Positions 52,700 through 61,323 of a stretch of DNA of 64,000 nt are shown here, in pieces. Under the pieces are notes generated by a model. That model searched no databases and was not told the origin of the DNA. It saw only the letters and a list, made by a program, of their open reading frames with translations. The position numbers and the translations under genes were made by a program. The DNA lies in NCBI RefSeq assembly GCF_001639745.1, contig NZ_LTAX01000016.1, positions 16,688 to 80,687 of the forward strand, read 5' to 3'. The stretch's first letter is position 1. Each line of letters starts with the position of its first letter. The stretch comes from Marinomonas gallaica (lineage in GTDB: Bacteria; Pseudomonadota; Gammaproteobacteria; Pseudomonadales; Marinomonadaceae).

Positions 52700-52785
52700 A
52701 GCGGTTCTCCGTTATTTTATAATGTACGGAGTGTAAAACTTTCGCCAAAAAACGGCCATAGAATCTACGGCCGCTGCTGCAAAGG

Positions 52786-53166
52786 TTAAGACAATTTCTC
52801 GATTTTTGCTTTAATTTCGACGATTTTATTCGCGACAACACGTTCTAAGTGATCCAGCTCTTTGAGAAGGTCTTCTTTGGTTTGTTTGTCTTCAAATTCT
52901 TGACCTAGTAAGCGACCGAGTTCGTCAACTGCACGCAGAACGACTAAAGAAGGCTCGCTGATTTCACGGTATTGTTGTTGGCCGCCGTCTGCCAATACGG
53001 TTCGGGTCGCACGACCAAATTTGAACTTCTTACTTTTTGGAAGCAAAGAGCCTTTTTCACGACGGTAATAGATTTTCAAAACATCAAAACCACCTTCGTA
53101 GCGTAAGGTGTATTTTTCAATGTTTTCGAAGCTGTTGACGCCCATCGATTCGAGAGTTGGGTACAT
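52786..53166 (-). CDS. DUF3461 family protein
   Basis: I place the start at the ATG at 53166 (126 residues, MYPTLESMGVNSFENIEKYT) with CAAGGA eight bases upstream. The frame extends 26 codons further upstream but that part lacks a ribosome site. The product continues YTLRYEGGFDVLKIYYRREK, GSLLPKSKKFKFGRATRTVL, SLVVLRAVDELGRLLG and a C-terminal coiled coil LLKELDHLERVVANKIVEIK. This matches the short, highly conserved gammaproteobacterial DUF3461 family, function unknown. The basic middle and the coiled-coil tail suggest a nucleic-acid or scaffold role, but that is speculation. Single gene next to ntrC. Confidence 0.8.
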   Translation of the reverse strand: MYPTLESMGVNSFENIEKYTLRYEGGFDVLKIYYRREKGSLLPKSKKFKFGRATRTVLADGGQQQYREISEPSLVVLRAVDELGRLLGQEFEDKQTKEDLLKELDHLERVVANKIVEIKAKIEKLS

Positions 53167-53256
53167 AAAGAAATCCTTGTAAATGCGCTGTTGTTTGATC
53201 TCTTTATGAAAGGGGATTGTTATCAAAAAAGCAAGAAAAACCAAGATTAAATGACT

Positions 53257-53297
53257 AAAAACGACACCTTGATTGAGCCTGATCTAGGTGTCGTTTT
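53257..53297 (-). terminator. Terminator after ntrC
   Basis: ACGACACC / GGTGTCGT is an 8-bp stem flanked by AAAA and TTTT runs; on the minus strand it ends with TTTTTAGTC, 20 bp after the ntrC stop. Confidence 0.75.
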
Positions 53298-53316
53298 ATC
53301 CGCGTAAGTGGAAAGG

Positions 53317-54750
53317 CTATTCCTCTTCGCCATCAGAGTGGTCAATGCCCAGTTCTTTGATTTTACGGGTCAAGGTGTTACGCCCCCAACCTAAGAGTAA
53401 TGAAGCGTCGCGGCGGCGGCCTGCGGTATGGGTTAAAGCCGTTTCAATCATGATCCGTTCAAACTTAGGCACGGTTTGTTCTAAGATGCCTTTTTGACCG
53501 CTGGCTAATGCGCTGTCCACCCAGTTTTTTAATGCGTCTTCCCAAGAGCCATAAGGTCTTTCTGAAGGTGGCGTATTGAGTAGCTCTGGCGGCAGGTCTT
53601 CGATAAGTACTTCTCGACCGGATGCCATCACAATCAACCAGCGACAGGTGTTTTCCAATTGACGCACGTTTCCAGGCCAATCTAAACGACTCATGTAGTT
53701 TTCGGTATCTTTTGTTAATACTTTCGGCTCAACGTGCAACTCTTCTGCAGCACGGCTTAAAAAGTGGCGCGCTAGTTTTGGAATGTCTTCACGACGCTCT
53801 GCCAATTTAGGCAGGTGAACGCGGATCACATTCAAACGGTGGAACAAGTCTTCACGGAAAGAGCCTTTCGTGACCAGCCCTTCTAAATCTTGGTGGGTTG
53901 CGGCAATGATTCGCACATCCACTTTTACCGGTGTATGGCCACCTACTCGGTAAAATTCCCCATCGGCTAGTACACGTAGTAAGCGTGTTTGTGTTTCGGC
54001 CGGCATGTCACCGATTTCATCTAGGAACAATGTACCGCCATTGGCTTGTTCAAAACGACCGCGACGTTGCGTGTTGGCTCCAGTGAAGGCGCCTTTTTCA
54101 TGCCCGAACAGCTCCGATTCAATCAGGTCATGTGGGATTGCTGCCATGTTGAGCGCGATAAATGGGCTTGAGGCACGCGGGCTGTGACGGTGTAAGGCTT
54201 GGGCAACGAGTTCTTTACCTGTGCCAGACTCTCCATTGATTAGTACCGTAATGTTGGAGTTTGCTAAGCGTCCGATCGCACGAAACACTTCTTGCATAGC
54301 AGGCGCTTCACCAATAATTTCTTTTTCGGCGAGTTGCTCTGCTTCCACAGCTGCTGCAATCGATTCTGGTTTAGATTTGTTGTGATGCAAAATAGCGCGT
54401 TTGATCAGACTGACGGCTTCTTCTACATCAAAGGGTTTTGGTAAGTATTCAAAAGCGCCACCCTGATAAGAGGCCACAGCACTTTCTAAATCAGAATGCG
54501 CGGTCATGATAATAACTGGAATATACGGGTGTTCTTTCTGTAGCTGATTCAACAGCGTAAGACCATCCATGCCTGGCATACGGATATCGCTGATGATGAC
54601 AGTCGGTTGTTCTTTGCCGATCATATTGGCCAGTGCTTCAGCGGACTCGAACAAACGGCATTGAATGCCTTCTTGTTCAAGTGTTTTCTCTAACACCCAA
54701 CGAATTGAGCGATCATCATCGACGATCCAAACGGTTTCTTGTTGTGACAT
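53317..54750 (-). CDS. glnG: Nitrogen regulation response regulator NtrC
   Basis: NtrC (GlnG) activates sigma-54 promoters under nitrogen limitation. The 477-residue product has a receiver domain (VWIVDDDRSIRWVLEKTLEQ, phosphorylated Asp55 in VIISDIRMPGMDGLTLLNQL, Lys in EYLPKPFDVEEAVSLI). Its AAA+ domain follows with Walker A LINGESGTGKELVAQALHRH near 170. The sigma-54 contact loop is ELFGHEKGAFTGANTQRRGR near 214, and Walker B is GTLFLDEIGDMPAETQTRLL. The Fis-type helix-turn-helix at the C-terminus is RRRDASLLLGWGRNTLTRKI. It lies 9 bp downstream of ntrB in the same operon. Confidence 0.97.
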   Translation of the reverse strand: MSQQETVWIVDDDRSIRWVLEKTLEQEGIQCRLFESAEALANMIGKEQPTVIISDIRMPGMDGLTLLNQLQKEHPYIPVIIMTAHSDLESAVASYQGGAFEYLPKPFDVEEAVSLIKRAILHHNKSKPESIAAAVEAEQLAEKEIIGEAPAMQEVFRAIGRLANSNITVLINGESGTGKELVAQALHRHSPRASSPFIALNMAAIPHDLIESELFGHEKGAFTGANTQRRGRFEQANGGTLFLDEIGDMPAETQTRLLRVLADGEFYRVGGHTPVKVDVRIIAATHQDLEGLVTKGSFREDLFHRLNVIRVHLPKLAERREDIPKLARHFLSRAAEELHVEPKVLTKDTENYMSRLDWPGNVRQLENTCRWLIVMASGREVLIEDLPPELLNTPPSERPYGSWEDALKNWVDSALASGQKGILEQTVPKFERIMIETALTHTAGRRRDASLLLGWGRNTLTRKIKELGIDHSDGEEE

Positions 54751-54759
54751 GTATTTCTC

Positions 54760-55830
54760 CTAGCCTACTGCCGAGTTTTCAATCGGGATTAGGATGTTAA
54801 ATTCGGTACGCTGTGGCTGACTGTTGCATTCGATAATACCGTTGTGTTGGTGAATCACGGATTGAGCAATCGACAGCCCTAAGCCAGTGCCATCGGCACG
54901 GCCGCTGACCATAGGGTAAAACAGTGTTTTTAAAATATTTTCGGGTATGCCTGGGCCGTTATCGACGATGCTGAGTCGACATACGAGACGATGTCGTTTT
55001 GCACCGATGGTGAACTGGCGCAAGGTACGTGTGGAAACGGTTATTTGTTTTTGCGGATTATCCGGTTGCTGGATCAGCGCCTGCATCGCATTGCGCATAA
55101 CATTTAATACCGCCTGAATAAGCTGTGCTTCATCCCCAATGATGTCGGGAATACTGGGGTCATAATCGCGAATGAGCTTAATCTGATCTTCTGATTCCAC
55201 AGAAATCAGTTGATTAACGCGTTCAATGACACGGTGAATATTGAGCGGTTTATATTGAGGGAGTTGGCGCGGCCCTAATAAACGGTCGACCAGATCACGT
55301 AAGCGGTCGGATTCTTCAATAATGACTTGAGTGTAATCTTTTAAGCCTTCATCGTTGAAAACACGACTAATGAGCTGCGCTGCGCCGCGAATACCACCTA
55401 ATGGGTTTTTGATTTCGTGCGCTAGGCCACGAATCAGTTCTTTGCTAGTTTGATGGTTGGCAATGAGCTCATCTTCTTGAGAGATGCGCTTCATACGGTC
55501 CCTAGGATGCAATTCAATCAGTAGACTGTCGGTATTATTAAGAGCGCCCATGACAGGAGTGACATTGTAGTCACATAAAATCATTTTACCGGTTGTGAGC
55601 GTTATCTCGGCTTCACGTTTTGTAAAAGCGTGGCCTGATTGAATGGCGGACAATAAAGCGCGACGACTCTCATCATCTTCGTTAAATGCGGCGGCTAGGT
55701 CTTGACCATAGATACGACGTCGACTGACCTCTAGCATCATTTCTGCTGAAGGGTTGAGATACTCAATGCAGAGTTCTCGGTTTAGCTGCAGTACCGCAGT
55801 GGATAAATGGTCGATCAGTAAGCTATACAC
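54760..55830 (-). CDS. glnL: Nitrogen regulation sensor kinase/phosphatase NtrB
   Basis: NtrB (GlnL) phosphorylates or dephosphorylates NtrC in response to PII. The 356-residue cytosolic protein has an N-terminal PAS domain (AVLQLNRELCIEYLNPSAEM, YNVTPVMGAL). The H-box has phospho-His in ELIRGLAHEIKNPLGGIRGA near 134, and the GHKL domain has N-box NVMRNAMQALIQQPDN near 242, G1 SIVDNGPGIPENILKTLFYP near 285 and G2 GRADGTGLGLSIAQSVIHQH near 312. The GGIRGA pattern after the His is typical of NtrB. It is the first gene of an operon with ntrC and carries its own upstream NtrC/sigma-54 signals. Confidence 0.96.
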   Translation of the reverse strand: MYSLLIDHLSTAVLQLNRELCIEYLNPSAEMMLEVSRRRIYGQDLAAAFNEDDESRRALLSAIQSGHAFTKREAEITLTTGKMILCDYNVTPVMGALNNTDSLLIELHPRDRMKRISQEDELIANHQTSKELIRGLAHEIKNPLGGIRGAAQLISRVFNDEGLKDYTQVIIEESDRLRDLVDRLLGPRQLPQYKPLNIHRVIERVNQLISVESEDQIKLIRDYDPSIPDIIGDEAQLIQAVLNVMRNAMQALIQQPDNPQKQITVSTRTLRQFTIGAKRHRLVCRLSIVDNGPGIPENILKTLFYPMVSGRADGTGLGLSIAQSVIHQHNGIIECNSQPQRTEFNILIPIENSAVG

Positions 55831-55926
55831 CGGAAGTGCCTCGATAGAATATTTTATTGTGTGATGTCATTCATGCGCTAAAAAGGAACTGGATTAGAGC
55901 AAGATCACTTTATTAATGTCTATTAC

Positions 55927-55942
55927 TGCAAAATACGAACCA
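55927..55942 (-). promoter_or_regulatory. Candidate sigma-54 promoter of ntrBC
   Basis: Read on the minus strand this is TGGTTCGTATTTTGCA: GG and GC at the -24/-12 spacing, CG after the first box and a perfect TTTGCA. Two bases of the first box differ from TGGCA (TGGTT). The start point would be near 55916, about 85 bp upstream of the ntrB ATG. Confidence 0.6.
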
Positions 55943-56004
55943 ACATTGGGCAGAGTTCGATGCCTTTATTTTTCTAGGCTTATTAATAATATAGTGCTTA
56001 TTTG

Positions 56005-56021
56005 TGCACTTAAATGGTGCA
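56005..56021. promoter_or_regulatory. NtrC binding site upstream of ntrBC
   Basis: TGCACTTAAATGGTGCA matches the NtrC consensus TGCACCA-WWW-TGGTGCA at 12 of 14 defined positions. It centres about 97 bp upstream of the inferred sigma-54 start site, the standard enhancer distance. A weaker overlapping half match (ending TTGTGCA at 56008) may give a second site. Confidence 0.72.
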
Positions 56022-56053
56022 CCACTATTCTGATGTATTTTTGTAGGGCAAAA

Positions 56054-56081
56054 AAAAGCCCCAACACAGGTCGGGGCTTTT
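56054..56081 (-). terminator. Terminator after glnA
   Basis: AAAAGCCCC / GGGGCTTTT is a 9-bp stem with a 10-base loop and a long run of T on the minus strand, 29 bp after the glnA stop. It separates glnA from ntrBC. Confidence 0.88.
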
Positions 56082-56109
56082 AATATTACTCTAAGAGCTA
56101 GAAGCGGTA

Positions 56110-57516
56110 TTAAACGCTGTAGTAAAGGTCAAACTCGATTGGGTGAGTTGTCATGTTTACAAGGGTAACTTCTTCAGACTTAAGAGCGATGTAAGCATCG
56201 ATCATGTCATCAGAGAAAACGCCGCCTTCAGTTAGGAAAGCACGGTCTTCGTCTAGGCACTTAAGTGCTTCTTCAAGGCTGCTAGCAACTGTTGGGATCA
56301 ATTTACCTTCTTCTGGTGGAAGATCGTAAAGGTCTTTGTCTGCTGCATCGCCTGGGTGAATCTTGTTCTTAATACCGTCGATACCTGCCATCAACATGGC
56401 TGCGAAACATAGGTATGGGTTAGCGGTCGGATCAGCGAAACGTGCTTCGATACGCTTGCCTTTAGGGCTTGAAACGTAAGGAATACGGATAGAAGCGGAA
56501 CGGTTACGAGCTGAGTAAGCTAGCATAACAGGTGCTTCGAAGCCTGGCACAAGACGCTTGTATGAGTTAGTAGAAGCGTTTGCAAACGCGTTGATCGCGC
56601 GAGCGTGCTTGATGATACCGCCGATGTAGTAAAGGGCCATATCAGAAAGACCAGCGTACTGATCACCAGCAAATTGGTTTTCGCCGTCTTTCCAGAAAGA
56701 TTGGTGTACGTGCATACCAGAACCGTTGTCACCAACGATTGGCTTAGGCATGAAAGTCGCTGTTTTGCCGTATGCGTGTGCAACGTTGTGTACGCAGTAC
56801 TTCATGACTTGTACTTCGTCTGCTTTCTTAACAAGTGTGTTGAACTTAACACCGATTTCGTTTTGACCAGCCGTCGCTACTTCGTGGTGGTGTACTTCAA
56901 CTTCTTGACCCATTGCTTCGATCGCGTGACACATTGCAGCACGGATTTCGTGATGAGAATCAACAGGTGGTACTGGGAAGTAACCGCCTTTAACACGTGG
57001 ACGGTGACCCGTGTTGCCGCCTTCAAAAGACTTGTTCGTTGACCAAGCGGCTTCTTCTGAGTTGATTTCTACACTACAACCTGACATGTCTGCATGCCAT
57101 TTTACGTCGTCAAAGATGAAGAATTCTGGCTCAGGACCGAAGAATGCAGTATCGCCCATGCCTGTAGACTTAAGAAACTCTTCTGCACGCAGTGCAACAG
57201 AGCGAGGGTCACGATCGTAGCCTTGCATTGTTGCTGGCTCGATAATGTTACAACGAAGAATAATGGTTGCATCTTCAGTGAATACGTCAAGAAGTGCTGT
57301 CTCATCTTGAGGCATCATGATCATGTCAGATTCGTTGATGCCTTTCCAACCAGCGATAGAAGAACCGTCAAACATTTGACCATTTTCGAAGAATTCTTCA
57401 TCCACGCTAGCTGCTGGAATAGTCACGTGATGCTCTTTGCCTTTGAAATCTGTAAAGCGTAGGTCAACCCACTTTACGTCATGTTCTGCGATCAAACCAA
57501 GAGTGATGTTTGACAT
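56110..57516 (-). CDS. glnA: Glutamine synthetase, type I
   Basis: GlnA makes glutamine from glutamate, ammonia and ATP. I take the ATG at 57516 (468 residues, the same length as the E. coli enzyme), with TTGGAGAAC upstream. An upstream frame adds 38 codons across the promoter and is not real. Motifs: [20 protein letters not shown] near 50, [14 protein letters not shown] near 128 (metal Glu), [21 protein letters not shown] stretch written here as [18 protein letters not shown] near 264, and the adenylylation loop [12 protein letters not shown] near 395 with its Tyr. Presence of the Tyr loop means GlnE control is likely. Confidence 0.97.
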   Translation of the reverse strand: MSNITLGLIAEHDVKWVDLRFTDFKGKEHHVTIPAASVDEEFFENGQMFDGSSIAGWKGINESDMIMMPQDETALLDVFTEDATIILRCNIIEPATMQGYDRDPRSVALRAEEFLKSTGMGDTAFFGPEPEFFIFDDVKWHADMSGCSVEINSEEAAWSTNKSFEGGNTGHRPRVKGGYFPVPPVDSHHEIRAAMCHAIEAMGQEVEVHHHEVATAGQNEIGVKFNTLVKKADEVQVMKYCVHNVAHAYGKTATFMPKPIVGDNGSGMHVHQSFWKDGENQFAGDQYAGLSDMALYYIGGIIKHARAINAFANASTNSYKRLVPGFEAPVMLAYSARNRSASIRIPYVSSPKGKRIEARFADPTANPYLCFAAMLMAGIDGIKNKIHPGDAADKDLYDLPPEEGKLIPTVASSLEEALKCLDEDRAFLTEGGVFSDDMIDAYIALKSEEVTLVNMTTHPIEFDLYYSV

Positions 57517-57598
57517 GTTTGTTCTCCAATGTTGTTTAATCAAATTTCTTTCGGAATTCAGTTTTGCTTCACGATGAAGCGTATTTTCCAAAATGTAA

Positions 57599-57614
57599 AG
57601 CATATCCTGTGCCA
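57599..57614 (-). promoter_or_regulatory. Sigma-54 promoter of glnA
   Basis: On the minus strand this reads TGGCACAGGATATGCT: an exact TGGCAC -24 element, purine after it, and TGCT at -12 with correct spacing. Transcription would begin near 57588, giving a leader of about 70 bases. This is one of the strongest regulatory matches in the window. Confidence 0.8.
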
Positions 57615-57733
57615 GAATTTCGGGCGCCATTAAAAAAACTTTAATTTCAAGGAGTTAAGCTATTTTTTGGCTTTCTTACAAAGGGATCTGCACGTTATTG
57701 AATCCATTCTTGATTGGTTTTGAACCAATTAGG

Positions 57734-57768
57734 TGCGCATTCATGGTGCGGTGAGCGCTTTTGGTGCA
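57734..57768. promoter_or_regulatory. Two NtrC-like sites upstream of glnA
   Basis: TGCGCATTCATGGTGCG (57734-57750) and TGAGCGCTTTTGGTGCA (57752-57768) each match the NtrC consensus at 10 of 14 positions with good TGGTGC(A/G) right halves. They are 18 bp apart and lie about 150-175 bp upstream of the inferred glnA start, a normal enhancer distance. Each is weaker than the ntrBC site. Confidence 0.55.
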
Positions 57769-57848
57769 TTTATTTGGGGTTGGCTTCAGCGCTGTATGCT
57801 TTATACTGTGCGCCCTTCAAATTCGACTGTACGAAAAATACACACCCA

Positions 57849-59300
57849 ATGAAATTTATTGTTAAATTCTTTCCAGAAATCACTATCAAGAGCCGCCCAG
57901 TACGAAAAGCCTTCGTAAAACAGCTCCGCCATAATATCCGTCTCGTTTTGCGTGATCATGATGATAATGTGACGGTTGCCGGAAACTGGGATTTTATTGA
58001 AATTCTCTCAGAACAAGATGACCAGCGTGACGCATTTATTGAGTCATTACGACATATTGCGGGTATTGCGCACTTTCAATACGTCCGAGAGTTCCCGTTT
58101 ACCGACTTGGACGGCATTGTTGAAGAAGCCATTAAATCTTATGGTGATGAATTAAAAGATGCCGTGTTTGCTGTACGTGTTAAGCGTGTAGGGAATCATG
58201 ACTTTTCGTCTGTCGATGCTGAGCGGCATATTGGCGGTACGCTAAAAGCGCGCTGCGGTGCATTGGCCGTTCGTTTAAAAGACCCTGACGTGTTGGTACC
58301 TATTGATATCCGTGATAATCGCGTATGGATGATTGAGCAGCGCATTGAGGGTCTAGGTGGCTACCCATTGGGTTCACAAGATGCCGTGCTGTCTCTGATC
58401 TCTGGTGGTTTTGATTCCACTGTGAGCTCTTATTTGACGATGAGTCGTGGCTTGAAAACACATTTTTGTTTCTTCAATTTGGGGGGCGATGCCCATGAGA
58501 TTGGGGTGAAGCAAGTGTCTCATTTTTTATGGGACAAATACGGCTCAAAATTGGGTGTGAAATTCATTACGATTCCGTTTGAAGATGTTGTTGGGGAAAT
58601 TCTCAATAATGTTGATAACGCCGAGATGGGCGTTATCTTGAAACGTATGATGCTGCGTGCCGCGTCTCGCGTAATGGAGGGGGTGAGTGCAAAAGCCTTG
58701 GTAACCGGAGAAAGTGTTGCCCAAGTATCAAGTCAAACCCTAGTCAATTTAAAAGTCATCGACAATGTTACGGATGAACTGGTACTGCGCCCGCTGGTGA
58801 CGATGAACAAACAGGAAATCATTGATAAAGCGAAAGACATTGGCACAGCGCCGTTTGCGGCCAGTATGCCTGAGTTTTGCGGCGTCATTTCTGTTAAGCC
58901 GACGACACGTGCCAAAATGCACCGTGTCGAACGCGAAGAGGCGAAGTTCAATTTCGACGTACTAGACAGTGCCGTCAATAACGCTCGTGTTATGTCGATC
59001 CAAGATGTAATGGCCGATGTAGATCAACAGTATCAAGGCGATGTGCCGGTGGTGCGTATGCCGGTTGGTGATGAAGTGATTATTGATATTCGCCATCCAG
59101 ACGAAGCTGAACGTAACCCAATCAAAGCATCGGGTCGTCAAATGTTAAATGTTCCGTTCTTTACATTGGGAAATAAGTGGCCAACGTTAGATCAAGACAC
59201 CACGTATCTTCTCTATTGTGGTAAAGGTGTCATGAGTCGAATCCATGCTTCTCACCTTATGTCTAAGGGATACGAGAATGTTGGGGTTTACCTCCCGTAG
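57849..59300 (+). CDS. thiI: tRNA 4-thiouridine synthase / thiamine sulfurtransferase ThiI
   Basis: ThiI makes s4U8 in tRNA and carries sulfur to the thiazole of thiamine. I place the start at the ATG at 57849 (483 residues, like E. coli), rejecting a 45-codon upstream extension that crosses the glnA enhancer. Parts: N-terminal ferredoxin-like domain and THUMP (KFFPEITIKSRPVRKAFVKQ, VDAERHIGGTLKARCGALAV). The PP-loop ATPase has SLISGGFDSTVSSYLTMSRG near 182, and the long C-terminal rhodanese domain has YLLYCGKGVMSRIHASHLMS near 450, where Cys is the persulfide carrier. The rhodanese domain is needed for thiamine synthesis, so both roles should be intact. Confidence 0.95.
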   Translation: MKFIVKFFPEITIKSRPVRKAFVKQLRHNIRLVLRDHDDNVTVAGNWDFIEILSEQDDQRDAFIESLRHIAGIAHFQYVREFPFTDLDGIVEEAIKSYGDELKDAVFAVRVKRVGNHDFSSVDAERHIGGTLKARCGALAVRLKDPDVLVPIDIRDNRVWMIEQRIEGLGGYPLGSQDAVLSLISGGFDSTVSSYLTMSRGLKTHFCFFNLGGDAHEIGVKQVSHFLWDKYGSKLGVKFITIPFEDVVGEILNNVDNAEMGVILKRMMLRAASRVMEGVSAKALVTGESVAQVSSQTLVNLKVIDNVTDELVLRPLVTMNKQEIIDKAKDIGTAPFAASMPEFCGVISVKPTTRAKMHRVEREEAKFNFDVLDSAVNNARVMSIQDVMADVDQQYQGDVPVVRMPVGDEVIIDIRHPDEAERNPIKASGRQMLNVPFFTLGNKWPTLDQDTTYLLYCGKGVMSRIHASHLMSKGYENVGVYLP

Positions 59301-59322
59301 AACAGTGATTCCTATGATATTC

Positions 59323-59351
59323 AAAAGCGCACCTTTATGGTGCGCTTTTTT
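59323..59351 (+). terminator. Terminator after thiI
   Basis: AAAAGCGCACC / GGTGCGCTTTT is a perfect 11-bp stem with loop tttat followed by TT, 22 bp after the thiI stop. Confidence 0.92.
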
Positions 59352-59537
59352 GTACGTTAATTTTCATTAAATGTAATCATTGGTTGAATGTATTGCGCAT
59401 GAAAATGGGTATTTTGTGCGTGACAGATCGGTTAAGTGAATAGATAAAATGTGCTTACTATGATTTTTGTCAAAATGAGGATTCATTAGCGCGATATACT
59501 CCTATCCTTATTTTTTACTAAATTAGTAGGGATACAA

Positions 59538-61124
59538 ATGACTTATACGCAACAGGGGCAGGAGCGTATATTGGATAAGAGCTCCAATATACTGTCACTG
59601 ACAAAACTCGATAGTACGATTACCTACATTAATGAAGAATTCGAACACATCAGCGGGTTCAATTCTCAGGATTTGCTTGACCATCATCATAATATTATTC
59701 GCCATCCTGATATGCCCAAAGCGGCATTTGCTGACATGTGGCAACATTTACAGCAAAAGCAATCGTGGATGGGGATTGTTAAAAACCGTTGTAAAGATGG
59801 CAGTTATTACTGGGTAGATGCTTACGCGAGTCCTGTTATGGCAGATGGGCGAGTAGTTGAGTATCAATCTGTTCGTCGAGCGCCGGAAGTCGAGGTGAAG
59901 CAACGTGCCGAAAAACTGTATTCTAGTCTAAACTCTGTCTCTCATCCCGAGAAAAAATTACCTAGAAAACCTTTCTTGTCGTTTCCTGTTCGTTGCTTGA
60001 TGATTTTGGTTAGTTACTTTTTACTGTCAAACCTGATCGCTCAAGAATTCGATACGAGCAGTGCTTGGCTGGCTAACACTGCCTTGTTTTTAGTGATGCT
60101 AGGTTTATTGTGGCTGGTTTACCAACCGTTAGCGACCGCAATTAAAAAATCCCGCCAAGTGTGTGATTCAGAGCTTGCTGCGTATATATATACAGGACGA
60201 ACGGATGAAGCGGGTAGTATTCGACTGGCTCTGACGAAGCTGCGCGGAGAAACTGCCGCTGTGGCGGGTCGTATCAGTAGTTTCTCGTTAATGTTGCGCG
60301 ATAAACAGACTCAAGTATGCGCCAGTGTGCAGTCCAGTGAGCGTGCGTTAGATGAGTTATCAAAAGATTTTAGCTCGATTGAACGAGCGACTGATGAAAT
60401 GGTAGCCGCGGTAGAGGAAGTTGCTCAGGCTACGCAAGACGGTACCCGTGTTACGGAAGCTGCATTTGATACCATGTCTGATGGCCAAAAAGCGATTATT
60501 ACGGCACGTGATGCAATGGATACTGTTCGTACCCATATCAGCCAAGCGAATGATGAGCTTGCTCGTTTGCGCAGTGATAGTGAAGCCATCAGTTCGGTTG
60601 TAGAGGTCATTCAAGAAGTAGCTGAACAAACTAATCTTCTTGCACTTAATGCTGCGATTGAAGCTGCACGGGCAGGCGAACAAGGACGTGGCTTTGCTGT
60701 GGTTGCAGATGAAGTCCGTAGTTTAGCCACTCGAACGTATAAATCTACCGAAGATATTGTCAGTGCCATCGAGAGAGTGCAGTTAGGCTCAAATGCAGCG
60801 TGTGCAAAAATGGAGTCTGCTGTGATGGCCGTGGAGCGAACTCATGAAGAGTCAATTAATGTTGATATCGCAGTAACTAGGGTTCGTGAAGGTTTGGATC
60901 AAATTCATCAAAATGCATTGCAAACAGCAGTAGCGATGAATCAGCAAAGTGAAACGGCTATGCAAATTAACCAACGCATTGCGAATGCAGTGACCGTGAC
61001 GGCCGGAATTGTTGAAAAATGCCGAGACAATTCTGGTGCCTGTGATGAGCTGTTTGTATTATCAGAAAAGATGGAAGGCATAGCCCAACAGTTCTGGCAT
61101 CAGGTCACGGTACCTAAGAGCTAA
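59538..61124 (+). CDS. PAS-domain methyl-accepting chemotaxis protein (Aer-like)
   Basis: The 528-residue receptor has an N-terminal cytosolic PAS domain ([24 protein letters not shown] stretch near 28, [20 protein letters not shown] near 50, [17 protein letters not shown] near 85). Two closely spaced membrane helices lie near 147-167 and 175-195, and then the cytosolic signalling coiled coil. The tip is intact ([40 protein letters not shown]). The HIIRHPDMP motif is typical of Aer-type sensors that read redox or oxygen state through FAD or haem. No clear HAMP domain and no CheR pentapeptide are visible. Good AGTAGGGAT ribosome site. Confidence 0.92.
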   Translation: MTYTQQGQERILDKSSNILSLTKLDSTITYINEEFEHISGFNSQDLLDHHHNIIRHPDMPKAAFADMWQHLQQKQSWMGIVKNRCKDGSYYWVDAYASPVMADGRVVEYQSVRRAPEVEVKQRAEKLYSSLNSVSHPEKKLPRKPFLSFPVRCLMILVSYFLLSNLIAQEFDTSSAWLANTALFLVMLGLLWLVYQPLATAIKKSRQVCDSELAAYIYTGRTDEAGSIRLALTKLRGETAAVAGRISSFSLMLRDKQTQVCASVQSSERALDELSKDFSSIERATDEMVAAVEEVAQATQDGTRVTEAAFDTMSDGQKAIITARDAMDTVRTHISQANDELARLRSDSEAISSVVEVIQEVAEQTNLLALNAAIEAARAGEQGRGFAVVADEVRSLATRTYKSTEDIVSAIERVQLGSNAACAKMESAVMAVERTHEESINVDIAVTRVREGLDQIHQNALQTAVAMNQQSETAMQINQRIANAVTVTAGIVEKCRDNSGACDELFVLSEKMEGIAQQFWHQVTVPKS

Positions 61125-61323
61125 CGCCAAGAAGCTTACGTGAGGTTTGCGCGATGGACTTTTTTTGTCTTTTTTCGGGAACTTAATAGGAAGTTCATAA
61201 AGATAAGGGTACAATTGCGCGAATTTTACTCCGAATGACAACACAAGATTGCTTTTAAGCGTACCGATTCCCGCTTAATCTTGTTATATCTCATTCCCTG
61301 TCGCTAAATACAGAGAAATATTA

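Larger units (their letters stand above)
57517..57848. promoter_or_regulatory. Divergent glnA-thiI control region
   Basis: A 332-bp spacer between divergent glnA and thiI. It contains a sigma-54 promoter for glnA (57599-57614) and two NtrC-like sites (57734-57750, 57752-57768). The thiI promoter is not clear. A long frame crossing this region in the thiI direction is not coding. Confidence 0.6.

Noticed and set aside
56605..57042. 145-codon frame antisense to glnA
   Set aside because: Codon pattern is the shadow of the conserved glnA frame; the product looks like no known protein and there is no ribosome site.
57517..57630. N-terminal extension of GlnA by 38 codons
   Set aside because: It overlaps the sigma-54 promoter. 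The ATG at 57516 has a good ribosome site and gives the standard 468 residues.
57714..57848. N-terminal extension of ThiI by 45 codons
   Set aside because: It crosses the glnA enhancer region, has no good ribosome site, and the ATG at 57849 gives the normal ThiI start MKFIVKFFPEI and normal length.
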